From positions 2,922,001 to 2,986,000 of the forward strand of contig NZ_CP031842.1 in NCBI RefSeq assembly GCF_003441615.1: a DNA stretch of 64,000 nt, written 5' to 3'. The position numbers and the translations under genes are program-made. A model generated the notes under the pieces. That model was not told the DNA's origin. It did not search any database and saw nothing but the letters and a program-made list of their open reading frames with translations. Source of the stretch: Dechloromonas sp. HYN0024 (GTDB lineage: Bacteria > Pseudomonadota > Gammaproteobacteria > Burkholderiales > Rhodocyclaceae). Positions 1 to 8,641 of this stretch are shown here, in pieces (the first letter of the stretch is position 1; each line of letters starts with the position of its first letter).

Positions 1-335
1 GTGAGGAGGGCAACCGGCCGATCAGCCAGCGACTCGAGGGTATCGAGCAAGGCCTTCCAGGGACGATTGAGGGCCATGCTTGCCTTGTCGGCCTCTTTCC
101 GGTCGCTCTCGAAACGGGCGAGTTCACCTTTGGGCGGTTCGGGATGCCGGGCATTGAGAAGTTGCTGGCTCTCTGCGACTTTCTGCTGCAAGGCTTCCTG
201 GGTCGGTTGCAGATCGGCCAGGTCATAGGCAACGATACCCGACAAGGCAACAATGCCGGCGACCAGGAGAATGATCCCGGGCATCCCGGCGGGACGACGG
301 GAGCGGACAAAATCGAGATGGAAGGGGACGCTCAT
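1..335 (-). CDS. PilN/GspL-like membrane protein, partial (C-terminus beyond window)
   Basis: The ATG at 335 overlaps the stop of the upstream gene (ATGA). About 111 residues are visible before the window edge. A basic N-terminus (SVPFHLDFVRSRR) is followed by one hydrophobic segment (about residues 18-42, GIILLVAGIVALSGIVAYDL) and then a Glu/Lys/Gln-rich, probably coiled-coil stretch. A short cytoplasmic head, one membrane span and a periplasmic coiled coil is the layout of PilN and the membrane part of GspL. Its place after the GspG/F/E homologues fits an inner-membrane platform role. The family assignment is inferred from topology and context, not from a recognised signature. Confidence 0.6.
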   Translation of the reverse strand, partial: MSVPFHLDFVRSRRPAGMPGIILLVAGIVALSGIVAYDLADLQPTQEALQQKVAESQQLLNARHPEPPKGELARFESDRKEADKASMALNRPWKALLDTLESLADRPVALL

Positions 336-1171
336 GGGAACACCAGCGGATAGCCGAAACGCGGGTCCGGACGACCCAGTCCGTCGCCGACAAAGGGAGG
401 CGCGGCGAGCAGGTGGGCCAGTTGGCCGGGGCGCGCGGCAATCGCCTTGCCGCTGACCAGCGGCGCAAAAATGATGGCTTCGGTGCTCTCGTCCTGACCG
501 GCGAGCAGGGCTTCCTGGGCCAGCAGGCCGGCAAAGTTGTTGGTCCAGTCGACAGCGACGCGCTGGCTGCGCGTCCATACCCAGGTAGCGCCATCAAGCA
601 GGGCCAGGGTCAGCCGCCCGGACTCATGTACGGCAATCCATTTCTGGCCGCGCTGTCCATATTGGCCCAGCGCCGCATTGGCGATGCCGATCAGCAAGGG
701 CTGAACCCTATTGAGCGTCACGCCGGACTCCGTCGCGACATCGTTGAGCATGCCCAGCAGCATGCCGTCGATGGCGGCGGCGAGACGCGGGCGACCAGGG
801 GCTTCGTCGCTCATCACCACCTGCCAGTTGTCAGCCACCGGGCCGTAAATCTCGGTGAAACGCATGCGGGCCAGAAGGCTTTGCTCTTCGTTGTCAGCCG
901 CGTCGTCGCGCCAGGCATGCACCATGTAGTGCACCCAGTGGTTGGACACCACAATGTCGAGCCGGCGCGCGCCGGTTTCGGCCAGAATGCCGCGCAGGGC
1001 GGCAGCAACGGCGATGTAGGCGGGTTTGTCCGATTTGCCGTTGGCCTCGGCAGCGGCGCAGGCCAGGATATGTCCGCCGGCGATGGTGCGGCGCCAGCCA
1101 CGGCGGTGCACGACCACGACATCGCCGGGGCCGATATAGGCAGTGAGCGCTTCAGGCGACAAAAGTGACAC
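332..1171 (-). CDS. Unrecognised cytoplasmic protein of the secretion/pilus cluster, possibly PilM/GspL-N-like
   Basis: About 279 residues from a GTG at 1171 that overlaps the 3' end of the gspE-like gene by 20 bp. I chose it because the protein then begins VSLLSPEALTAYIGPG, and the longer upstream reading lies inside gspE. No signal peptide or membrane segment is visible. Features such as GDVVVVHRRGW and the segment GLLAQEALLAGQDESTEAIIFAPL are compatible with the actin-like fold of PilM or the GspL cytoplasmic domain, but no diagnostic motif is clear. Its position between the ATPase and a PilN-like protein supports a platform adaptor role. Product name uncertain. Confidence 0.6.
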   Translation of the reverse strand: MSLLSPEALTAYIGPGDVVVVHRRGWRRTIAGGHILACAAAEANGKSDKPAYIAVAAALRGILAETGARRLDIVVSNHWVHYMVHAWRDDAADNEEQSLLARMRFTEIYGPVADNWQVVMSDEAPGRPRLAAAIDGMLLGMLNDVATESGVTLNRVQPLLIGIANAALGQYGQRGQKWIAVHESGRLTLALLDGATWVWTRSQRVAVDWTNNFAGLLAQEALLAGQDESTEAIIFAPLVSGKAIAARPGQLAHLLAAPPFVGDGLGRPDPRFGYPLVFP

Positions 1172-2834
1172 GATTGATTTCTTCCAAAGTCGTTTCCCCG
1201 CGCTTGACCAGCTCAAGCGCCGAGGCGCGCAGGAACTGGGTGCCGTTACGCTGCGCGGCATCCTTGATGGCACGGATCGGGGCGCGGGCGACGATCAGTT
1301 CGCGAATTTCATCATTGAGGTGCAAGACCTCGGCAATTGATTTCCGGCCACGGTAGCCGCTACCGCGGCACTGGCCGCAGCCCTTCCCTGCGCGGAAATT
1401 GAAATCGGCGACGTCGGCCTGCGTCAGCCCGGAATCGGTCAGTAGCGCTTCATCGGGCTGGAAATCGGCAGCACATGCCGGACAATTGACCCGCACCAGA
1501 CGCTGGGCGAGCACACCGTTGAGAGCCGAGACAAAGCTGTAGGGATCGACCCCCATGTGCATGAAGCGACCGAGCACATCGAACACGTTGTTGGCGTGCA
1601 CCGTGGTGAACACGAGGTGGCCGGTCAGTGCCGACTGAATGGCGATCTGGGCGGTTTCCGAGTCGCGGATTTCACCGACCATGATCTTGTCCGGGTCGTG
1701 CCGGAGAATCGAGCGCAGGCCGCGTGCGAAGGTCAGGCCCTTTTTCTCGTTGACCGGGATTTGCAGGACGCCGGGCAGCTGGTATTCGACCGGATCTTCA
1801 ATGGTGACGATCTTGTCGCGGCCATGGTTGATCTCGGTAATCGCCGCATAGAGGGTGGTGGTCTTGCCGCTCCCCGTCGGCCCGGTCACCAGCAGCATGC
1901 CGTACGGCTCGCCGGCCAGCCGCCGGAGCAGTTTGGCAATCGATTCGTCGAAGCCCAGGCTGCTCAGCGACAGACCCTTCATCTGGTCGGTCAGCGACTG
2001 CTTGTCGAGAATCCGCAGCACGGCATCCTCGCCGTGGATGCTCGGCATGATCGACACCCGCAAGTCGATCTCGCGACCATTGAGGCTGACCCGGAAGCGA
2101 CCATCCTGGGGAACGCGCCGTTCGGCAATATCCAGTTCGGACATGACCTTGATGCGGGAAATGGTCTGTTCGGCCAGATTGACCGCGTTGACCGAGCCGA
2201 CCTGCATGAGCACGCCGTCGATGCGGTATTTGATCTGCATGCCGACCGCTGTCGATTCGAGGTGAATGTCACTGGCATCGGCCCGCAAGGCATCATAAAC
2301 CGTCGAATTGACGAGGCGAACGACCGGGCTGGCATCTTCGTTGATGGCCCGATAGCTCAGTTCTTCAACGGCAGACGACTGGGCCAGACCGGCACCGGCG
2401 CCGACCAGGGCCGAATCCATGGCGCTGACGCCGGCTTCGTGCAGGGACAACCAGGCCGAAATATCCTCGGCCGAGGACAGGCGGATGGAAAATTCGCCAT
2501 GAATGCTGGCATCGGCCCAGGCCATCAGGGCCGTATCGAAGGGGTCGCTCAGGATCAGCGTCAGGCCGCCTTCAGGCAGGCGCATGAGGAGCACTTCGCG
2601 GCGGACGAAATCCTGAAATTCGAGCAGATCAAGCGCCGGCTTACCGGCGTGCAACTCGGCCATCTCGATGGTCGGATAGCCAAACATCTGGCCCAGGCGC
2701 GCCAGGAAGGACGCGTCAACACCGCCCGAGGATTCGGCCAGCACGTCGACCATGCGGCGTTTCTCCTGGCGGGCCTGTGTGCGCGCCAGTTCAACGTCAG
2801 CCGGAGAAAATGCGGTTCCCGCCATTACGCTCAC
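1152..2834 (-). CDS. GspE/PilB-family secretion or pilus-assembly ATPase
   Basis: 560 residues from a GTG that overlaps the gspF-like stop by 4 bp. It is a cytoplasmic hexameric ATPase that would drive pseudopilus or pilus assembly. Visible features: N-terminal GspE_N-like domain; Walker A GPTGSGKTTTL near residue 320; Asp box around GEDAVLRIL; Walker B-like region DPDKIMVGEIRD near residue 390; His box LTGHLVFTTVHAN; and a C-terminal zinc-binding set of paired cysteines (CPAC near 451, CGQC near 486) typical of GspE/PilB. It forms one operon with the F- and G-like genes upstream. Whether the system is type II secretion or a pilus variant cannot be settled, since no secretin is in view. Confidence 0.92.
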   Translation of the reverse strand: MSVMAGTAFSPADVELARTQARQEKRRMVDVLAESSGGVDASFLARLGQMFGYPTIEMAELHAGKPALDLLEFQDFVRREVLLMRLPEGGLTLILSDPFDTALMAWADASIHGEFSIRLSSAEDISAWLSLHEAGVSAMDSALVGAGAGLAQSSAVEELSYRAINEDASPVVRLVNSTVYDALRADASDIHLESTAVGMQIKYRIDGVLMQVGSVNAVNLAEQTISRIKVMSELDIAERRVPQDGRFRVSLNGREIDLRVSIMPSIHGEDAVLRILDKQSLTDQMKGLSLSSLGFDESIAKLLRRLAGEPYGMLLVTGPTGSGKTTTLYAAITEINHGRDKIVTIEDPVEYQLPGVLQIPVNEKKGLTFARGLRSILRHDPDKIMVGEIRDSETAQIAIQSALTGHLVFTTVHANNVFDVLGRFMHMGVDPYSFVSALNGVLAQRLVRVNCPACAADFQPDEALLTDSGLTQADVADFNFRAGKGCGQCRGSGYRGRKSIAEVLHLNDEIRELIVARAPIRAIKDAAQRNGTQFLRASALELVKRGETTLEEINRVTFVA

Positions 2835-4021
2835 TGGATGCTCCCTGCCAGTTCAAAAATCGGAAAATACATGAGGACCACGATGACACCAATGGCCAGA
2901 CCGATGAAAGCCATCAGCAGCGGCTCGAACAGGCGAACAAACCACTCGACCCAGCGCGCCACCTCATCATCGTAAAAGCGGGCGATACGCTCCATCATCT
3001 CGCCCATCTGCCCGGTTCGCTCACCAACCCGCAGCATGCGCAAGGAGACCGGCGTGGTCAACCCCGAGGCGGCCATCGCCACCGACAGCGGCACCCCTTC
3101 CCGCACGCTCGCCGAGGCCGTGGACAGCCGCTGGCGAAGCGGCCCGCGCAACAGGTCACCGGTCATCACCAGCGACACCATGATGGGCATACCGCCGCGC
3201 AGCAGCATGCCGACCGTACGGTAGAAACGCGCCAGTTCGTACATGCGAAAACGTTCGCCAATGGCCGGCAGCGAGGAAACCCAGTCGAAGATGGCGCGCT
3301 GCACCGACGGCCGGGTCAGCCAGAAGCCCATCAGGGTGCAAAAAGCCGTCATCCCGAACAGCATCAGCCAGCCATGGTCATGCACCAGCGCCCCCCAGCG
3401 GATGAGCAATTGCGACATGAAGGGAACCCGCCCCCCCATGTCCTCGAAAATCCGAGCGAAACGCGGCACCACGTAAACCAGCAGGAAGACGATGACGAGG
3501 CTGCCGACAGCGGCCAGCAGCACCGGATAAATCGCCGCAGCGACGATCTTCTTGCGCACGATATCGAGTTGCGCCTGATAGGCGACATAGCGCGACAGTG
3601 ACTCCGGAAGGTCGCCGGTCCGTTCGCTGGCGCGGATGGTGGCCACATAGAGCGGCGTAAAGGTCTGGGGAAATCCCTCCAGCGCCTGGGAAAAGGACTG
3701 CCCTTCGTACAGCGCATCGACGATCAGGCCAAGCAGGCGCTGATGTTCGGCCCGCCCTTCCTTTTCCTTGAGGGTTTCGATCGACTCGACAATCGACAGG
3801 CCTGCCTCGAGCAGGGTCAACAACTCCTGGCTGAACTGTCCGAGCGGAAATTTTTGCGCGCCGCCCCAGCGAAAGCCGCCCCATTCGCGCCGGACCGTTG
3901 TTTTGAGGACACGATAGCCCTGCTGCCTGGCCTGGCTTTGCGCCGCCTCCATATTTGAGGCCTCCTGAACGATGGTGGTGATTTCACCCCCCTCGCCCAG
4001 ACAGCGCATTTCAAAACGCAT
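2831..4021 (-). CDS. GspF/PilC-family inner-membrane platform protein
   Basis: 396 residues. It has the duplicated GspF domain layout. The first half carries the LPLGQFSQELLTLLEAGLSIVESIETL motif region and a membrane span near AAIYPVLLAAVGSLVIVFLLVYVVP. The second half repeats the pattern (ELARFYRTVGMLLRGGMPIMVSL) and ends with a span (LLMAFIGLAIGVIVVLMYFPIF). This family couples the cytoplasmic ATPase to pseudopilin polymerisation. It overlaps the gspE-like gene by 4 bp and lies 5 bp after the pseudopilin gene, so translational coupling is likely. Confidence 0.93.
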   Translation of the reverse strand: MRFEMRCLGEGGEITTIVQEASNMEAAQSQARQQGYRVLKTTVRREWGGFRWGGAQKFPLGQFSQELLTLLEAGLSIVESIETLKEKEGRAEHQRLLGLIVDALYEGQSFSQALEGFPQTFTPLYVATIRASERTGDLPESLSRYVAYQAQLDIVRKKIVAAAIYPVLLAAVGSLVIVFLLVYVVPRFARIFEDMGGRVPFMSQLLIRWGALVHDHGWLMLFGMTAFCTLMGFWLTRPSVQRAIFDWVSSLPAIGERFRMYELARFYRTVGMLLRGGMPIMVSLVMTGDLLRGPLRQRLSTASASVREGVPLSVAMAASGLTTPVSLRMLRVGERTGQMGEMMERIARFYDDEVARWVEWFVRLFEPLLMAFIGLAIGVIVVLMYFPIFELAGSIQ

Positions 4022-4026
4022 CGCCC

Positions 4027-4479
4027 CTACTCCCAGTTACCGATATCCGCGTCTTCGCCGGACCCGCCAGGAACGCCGTCCTTGCCGTAGGAGAGAAGGT
4101 CGTATTCGCCATGATCGCCGGGACGTTTGTAAACGTAGGCCGTCCCCCAGGGATCGAGGGGAACCGCCTTCTTCAGGTAAGGCCCATCCCATTTCGCTTC
4201 GTTGGCCGGCTTGGTAACCAGTGCTGCCATGCCCTGCTCCGTGGTCGGGTAGTGACCCGTATCCAGCCGGTATTGATCGAAGGCCTTGCCAAAAGCGTCA
4301 ATCTGCGCCCGCGCCGCCTTGATCTCGGACTTGCCCACCTGTTTGAAATACATCGGCCCGACATAACCCACGAGGAGGCCGATAATGACCATGACGACAA
4401 GCAATTCGAGCAAGGTAAAGCCAGCCTGCACACGGGCCATGAAGCCCTGATTCCTGTTTTTCATCTGTGTCGCTTTCAT
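4027..4479 (-). CDS. gspG: GspG-type major pseudopilin
   Basis: 150 residues. A type III (prepilin) signal is evident: a basic leader, then AGFTLLELLVVMVIIGLLVGYVGP, with cleavage by prepilin peptidase expected between Gly and Phe and Glu at position +5 of the mature protein. The C-terminal half has the GspG signatures DTGHYPTTEQGMAALV, DGPYLKKAVPLDPWGTAYVY and a calcium-loop-like acidic tail (GEYDLLSYGKDG, SGEDADIGNWE). This combination favours type II secretion over type IV pili. It is the first gene of the gspG-F-E series here and probably forms the pseudopilus core. Confidence 0.92.
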   Translation of the reverse strand: MKATQMKNRNQGFMARVQAGFTLLELLVVMVIIGLLVGYVGPMYFKQVGKSEIKAARAQIDAFGKAFDQYRLDTGHYPTTEQGMAALVTKPANEAKWDGPYLKKAVPLDPWGTAYVYKRPGDHGEYDLLSYGKDGVPGGSGEDADIGNWE

Positions 4480-4487
4480 GATTCAAG

Positions 4488-5345
4488 TCACGCGGCTGAG
4501 TTTCGACCAGCCACGTGGTGATGACTGCTACCTGGCTCATCCGCTGCGCATGATGCCACCGGCCAGCAGGCGAGAACTCGGGTGCCATTCCCCGGCGAAC
4601 TGCTCAACCGGAAGTCTCCACCAGAAATGGTGATCCGGTCAGCCATCCCGCGCAGCCCAATACCCGAAATGCTTTCTCTTCTTTCTATTTCCTGCGGATC
4701 AAAACCAACGCCGTCATCGTAGATTTCAAGACAGATTTCATACTCGGAGCGGCCAAGGGAAATACCGATCTTCGCAGCCTTGGCGTACTTGACGGCATTG
4801 TTCAGCGCCTCCTGGACAATACGAAACATCGGCGTACGCAAGGCTGGCTGGATCTCGCTCTCGGTCAGCGCAATATCAGCCACGAGGGTAATCGACGGGT
4901 GAACCGCACGAAACTCCCTGACCAGCCAGCTCAAGGTACTGATCAAACCCAGGTCGTCGAGCGAGGCGGGGCGCAGCCCCTGGGAGATTCGCCGGACTTC
5001 GGTCAAGGCCGATTTGATCTGGACGGAAATAAGGTCAAGCAGCCCCGTCAGCTCCGGATCCTTGGCCAGCTTGGCCCGGGCCAGCGCAGCGCCCATGCCG
5101 AAGCCAATGGAACCGAGCGACGATCCGATACTATCGTGCAATTCTGTAGCGATCCGCTTGCGTTCGAGTTCCTGGGCCGCAACCATTTCGGCAGAGACCA
5201 TCTGCAACTCGGATTTCGCTTCGCGGAGGAGCTGGTAAAGCTGACAAATCTCATCCTCGGCACCCGGCCGCCGGACATCAGCCACCATGCCCGGCGGGCG
5301 CTGGTAGGCGTGAGGATCCGGCATCGCGGCGCCGCTTTCTGGCAT
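4488..5345 (-). CDS. Cytoplasmic NarX/DegS-type sensor histidine kinase (orphan)
   Basis: 285 residues with no membrane segment. An N-terminal helical region (about residues 30-60) precedes the HisKA_3 box ELERKRIATELHDSIG with the phospho-acceptor His at residue 70. The HATPase domain retains its N box (VQEALNNAVKYAKAA), G1 box (DDGVGFDP) and G2 box (GIGLRGMADR), so it should be an active kinase. No LuxR-type response regulator is adjacent; the next genes are gspG downstream and an SCO-like gene upstream. The input domain is not recognisable and the C-terminal tail (about 20 residues) is low-complexity. Stimulus and partner unknown. Confidence 0.85.
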   Translation of the reverse strand: MPESGAAMPDPHAYQRPPGMVADVRRPGAEDEICQLYQLLREAKSELQMVSAEMVAAQELERKRIATELHDSIGSSLGSIGFGMGAALARAKLAKDPELTGLLDLISVQIKSALTEVRRISQGLRPASLDDLGLISTLSWLVREFRAVHPSITLVADIALTESEIQPALRTPMFRIVQEALNNAVKYAKAAKIGISLGRSEYEICLEIYDDGVGFDPQEIERRESISGIGLRGMADRITISGGDFRLSSSPGNGTRVLACWPVASCAADEPGSSHHHVAGRNSAA

Positions 5346-5351
5346 TGAAAC

Positions 5352-6032
5352 TTAGCCTCCGACCAGCGCCTGATATTCCTGAACAATCCGCTCGGGAGTG
5401 GCAAACCCCTCCAGGCGGACCCAAGGCTTACCCGGCGCCTGACGAATGAATGTCACGGGAAGGTGATTCATCTTGTCGCCACGATAGGCATCAAAGGCCT
5501 TCTGGACGGCGATGCTGGACTGTGCCGAGCCGGTATAAAAATGCCATTGCGATTTCGCATCGTACGATTTCGCATACTTCCGGAGACGATCCGGCGTATC
5601 GAACTCCGGATCAATGGAAAAGGAAACCAGATGCGCATTGAGCGACAATTTGGCCATTTGCGACTGGACCGAGGACATGATCTGGCTCGACACCGGGCAA
5701 ATTGCCGTACAGGACGTGTAAATGAAATTCAGGATGACCGGACGACCATCGTCAAGCTCCTTGGTCAGGCTGACGCTTTGTCCATCATGACGAACCAGCT
5801 TCACGGCCGGCAGCTCATAGGCAACCTGGCTGCGCACCACAGGGGAGGAACCGGGAGCGGCGGCACCATGGTCGTGGTGGTGATGATGGTGATGGTGCTC
5901 GTCCATTGCCTTCTCGTCGGCTGACAGCGCGACGGTTGAGGCCAATGCCAGGCTGGCAACCAAGCAAAATCTGGTAATTAGTTGACGACCATGGCGAACG
6001 TCGCCACGCCCAACGGTTATCCCTGCTTTCAT
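5352..6032 (-). CDS. SCO1/SenC-family periplasmic copper/thiol protein with His-rich linker
   Basis: 226 residues from the ATG at 6032, chosen because the upstream GGGG-rich site fits and it starts a normal signal peptide (KAGITVG... LVASLALASTVALSA). The mature N-terminus carries an uninterrupted run of eight His then DH, a likely metal-binding linker. The thioredoxin-fold core has the SCO CxxxCP motif (TSCTAICP, Cys108 and Cys112) and a downstream His (NHLPVTF) in the position of the third copper ligand. SCO proteins deliver copper to cytochrome oxidase CuA or handle disulfides. No oxidase genes are adjacent. A CRP-type palindrome lies about 100 bp upstream. Confidence 0.88.
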   Translation of the reverse strand: MKAGITVGRGDVRHGRQLITRFCLVASLALASTVALSADEKAMDEHHHHHHHHDHGAAAPGSSPVVRSQVAYELPAVKLVRHDGQSVSLTKELDDGRPVILNFIYTSCTAICPVSSQIMSSVQSQMAKLSLNAHLVSFSIDPEFDTPDRLRKYAKSYDAKSQWHFYTGSAQSSIAVQKAFDAYRGDKMNHLPVTFIRQAPGKPWVRLEGFATPERIVQEYQALVGG

Positions 6033-6133
6033 GTATATCCCCCGAAGCCAGCCAATGCTCAAAATGAAAAAGACGTGAGCGAACAACATCCGCTCAACGG
6101 ACTGAATCATAGAGAAACAATGTTAAATATGCG

Positions 6134-6149
6134 TGTGAAACATATCACA
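6134..6149. promoter_or_regulatory. CRP/Vfr-type palindrome upstream of the SCO-like gene
   Basis: TGTGA-AACATA-TCACA is an exact TGTGA-N6-TCACA palindrome, the consensus core of CRP-family binding sites. It lies about 102 bp upstream of the SCO-like start in an otherwise empty 183-bp interval (6111-6293 holds no gene). A regulator cannot be named from one site. Confidence 0.5.
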
Positions 6150-6293
6150 TTTCGCATAAATTACGGACAGGAAGATACCGCCCAGTCAGGAGACAGGGGG
6201 AAACGCCGGTGCCAGCGTAGCGGTCTGGCGCCGATCAATTTTTCGCCAGTGCAGAAGCGCCGGCATCGCAGTCGTGAAAATGGTCGGGTTTGA

Positions 6294-6989
6294 CTAGATT
6301 CGGACAGACTCGAGGCGACGGTATATTTCGAGAACCTTCGGCACGTAAGCGATGGTTTCCCGGAAAGCCGGAATCTTGCGCCCAGCCCCAAGAACAGCCC
6401 CCTCACCGGCGTTATAGGCGGCCAGCGCGAGGGTCATGTCATTTTTGAAGAAGTCGAGCAGATAGCTCAGGTAGCGGGCTCCACCGATGATGTTTTGGGC
6501 CGGATCGCGACTGTCACGAACACCGAATCGACGCGCCGTACCAGGCATCAACTGCATCAATCCGATCGCCCCGGCACGAGAAACCGCATTGGGATTGAAG
6601 CCGGACTCGACAGCCATGACGGCATGTACCAGGCGCGCATCAACTCTCGCCTGACGCGATGCCTCGGCAACCTCGGCCCGAAAACGCTCAACGCCCTGGG
6701 CGAGAAACAGCTGGCCACTGCCTTTGACGCGACCACTCCGGGGCACCAGTACATCGACAGGCACCGTCTGCAAATCGGCAGCCGAAAGCAGCACTCGAAA
6801 ATCCACGGTCTCCTGGGCATCGCTGATTTCGATGGCGCCATCGGCACTGGCGTGGATGAATATGGTGTTTCCGGCCATCGCCCACTGGGTGGAAAAAAAC
6901 AGCCCAACGGCGACCACGAGGCGCGCGCCGACGCCGGCCAGCTTCAGCCTCCAGCATCCAGCAGCAACAGCAAGTCGCCTCGACAACAT
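6294..6989 (-). CDS. Exported soluble lytic transglycosylase (SLT/LT family)
   Basis: 231 residues from the ATG at 6989, preceded by GGGAAAG at proper spacing; the longer upstream reading has no better site. An N-terminal hydrophobic signal sequence (KLAGVGARLVVAVGLFFSTQWAMA) is followed by a roughly 60-residue region and the SLT domain. Catalytic Glu lies in AVMAVESGFNPNAVSRAGAIGLMQLMPGTARRFGV, and the C-terminal motifs ALAAYNAGEGAV and ETIAYVPKVLEIYR are intact. It would cleave peptidoglycan glycan strands with 1,6-anhydro product formation. Transcribed divergently from the sensor-kinase-like gene at 7211. Confidence 0.9.
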   Translation of the reverse strand: MLSRRLAVAAGCWRLKLAGVGARLVVAVGLFFSTQWAMAGNTIFIHASADGAIEISDAQETVDFRVLLSAADLQTVPVDVLVPRSGRVKGSGQLFLAQGVERFRAEVAEASRQARVDARLVHAVMAVESGFNPNAVSRAGAIGLMQLMPGTARRFGVRDSRDPAQNIIGGARYLSYLLDFFKNDMTLALAAYNAGEGAVLGAGRKIPAFRETIAYVPKVLEIYRRLESVRI

Positions 6990-7210
6990 CAATATCTTTC
7001 CCGTATCAGGTCCGGACAGGCCGGAAATTAGCAATCGGATCGAGTATGGCATCAGGCGCCCCCGAAGGCAGCGGGGTAAGTCCCTGCTTATCGGTATGCG
7101 CCAAGCGCAAATCGCGGTAGGGGCAACCCTACTCAACCCTTCAATATTCCCCCAATTTGTCGCCAGCGCATTGACAGCGCCCCCCCTCCCCCGACTAAAG
7201 TGATAGCCAC

Positions 7211-8626
7211 ATGGTCAATGAGAATCCAAGTCGCTTTGTTTATGGGCCGCAAGGCACCAAATCCCCGCTGAAAGGCGAGGTTGCGAGCGCGTCGCGCCAG
7301 TCAGGCGTCATGCGGCACTCATTTACCGGGCTGCGTTCGTTTTCTCTGATCAGCCTTATCGCCATCGTTATCGCCGCCACCCTCATGACGATGGGCTTCC
7401 GCTACATCTCAATCGCCGACATCCAGCAACAAAGCGAAACAGCCAATGTCATCGCGATCGAAGCCGAGCTTGCGGAAATCATGACCCCTCCCCTGCGCCG
7501 ACAAAACGAGCGGGAAGCGGGCAGCCCTTCACCAACAACAGAAGGCCCCCAGGCTTATTTGCGAGAACTGGAGGGGCACAGCAGCCTGCGCCGGCTCATC
7601 CTGATCGACAGTTCGGGGCGCGTGCTCTTTGCGAGCCGCGCCCAAGACCGCCAGCGGGAATTTTCCGGCGACGCCAACTTCCTTCAGGCGATGACCGGAA
7701 AAATCGTCACCAAGGTCGCCTACCGGGACATCCTCAATGTCTATATCGCCCCGTCCGGCGAAGAAAACCTGGCCCACACTTACTATCCACTCCGCGCCAA
7801 CCAGAGCGACAAAGTGATCGGCGCCATACTGCTATCCACCGATATTTCAGCCATGGCCGACCGGAGTGCGCTGTCGCAAGCCCTGTTCATTTCGACCGCA
7901 TTGATCATCATGCTGATGTTGTATTTTTCGCTGCTGATCATCGTCAAGCGCATTGAAAGCGTCATCGACCAGCAACAGGTCGAACTCGCCGAGCGCTCAA
8001 ACCTGCTGGCTGCCGTGTCGCGACGGATGATCGACTCGCACGAGGCGGAAAAGAAACAGGTTGCCGCCGAACTGCACGAGCGCATCGCCCAGACACTGGC
8101 TGCCGCCAAGATGGAAATCGAAGCTGCAATGTTGGCCTATCGCCGGGGCGTCGACCCGCAGGTGGCACTGAACAAGCTGGTACCGGTACTGCATGCAGCG
8201 ACACAGGATGTACGCCATGTGGCCACCGAAATCCACCCGGGCAGCCTAGAGGACTTCGGCCTGGTGACGACCCTGCACATGCGCCTCAACGAATTCCGCG
8301 AGCGACATCCGCATATCGATGTCGAGGAAAGCCTGAGCTTGACCAACCAGGACATTCCCTCATCCCTCAACAATATCGTCTACCGGGTATTCGCCGACGC
8401 GCTGACCACACTGACCGCAGAAGAAGCCCTCGGCCGCATTGGCGTGTTGCTGGAAAAAATCAACGGGGCGATTACGCTGACTATCCGCGACGACAGCCTG
8501 GTGCTCGACAACGAGGACTCGCCGTATCAGTCGATTTTCGACAAGATGCAGCTCTCCGGCGGAAAATTCTCGTTGGTCGCCAACGACGAAGGCGGCGTGA
8601 CCCTCAGCGCCTCGTGGCTGGCCTGA
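7211..8626 (+). CDS. Membrane sensor-kinase-like protein with degenerate ATPase domain
   Basis: 471 residues. It has two membrane spans (about residues 40-65, FSLISLIAIVIAATLMTMGF, and about 225-245, LFISTALIIMLMLYFSLLIIV) enclosing a roughly 155-residue periplasmic sensor domain. A HisKA_3-like box follows, AAELHERIAQTLAAAKMEIE, with the phospho-acceptor His near 288 kept. The C-terminal part should be HATPase_c, but the N box is replaced by ADALTTLTAEE, the DxGxG box reads DDSLVLDNED and no GIGLxGM box is present. It is therefore probably not an active kinase alone. The only ATG with reasonable context is at 7211. No response regulator is adjacent. Confidence 0.8.
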   Translation: MVNENPSRFVYGPQGTKSPLKGEVASASRQSGVMRHSFTGLRSFSLISLIAIVIAATLMTMGFRYISIADIQQQSETANVIAIEAELAEIMTPPLRRQNEREAGSPSPTTEGPQAYLRELEGHSSLRRLILIDSSGRVLFASRAQDRQREFSGDANFLQAMTGKIVTKVAYRDILNVYIAPSGEENLAHTYYPLRANQSDKVIGAILLSTDISAMADRSALSQALFISTALIIMLMLYFSLLIIVKRIESVIDQQQVELAERSNLLAAVSRRMIDSHEAEKKQVAAELHERIAQTLAAAKMEIEAAMLAYRRGVDPQVALNKLVPVLHAATQDVRHVATEIHPGSLEDFGLVTTLHMRLNEFRERHPHIDVEESLSLTNQDIPSSLNNIVYRVFADALTTLTAEEALGRIGVLLEKINGAITLTIRDDSLVLDNEDSPYQSIFDKMQLSGGKFSLVANDEGGVTLSASWLA

Positions 8627-8641
8627 GCCTCGCCCTCTGAC

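Noticed and set aside
5880-5908. His run as a cloning tag or sequencing artefact
   Set aside because: It is flanked by natural SCO sequence after a normal signal peptide. His-rich linkers occur in copper proteins.
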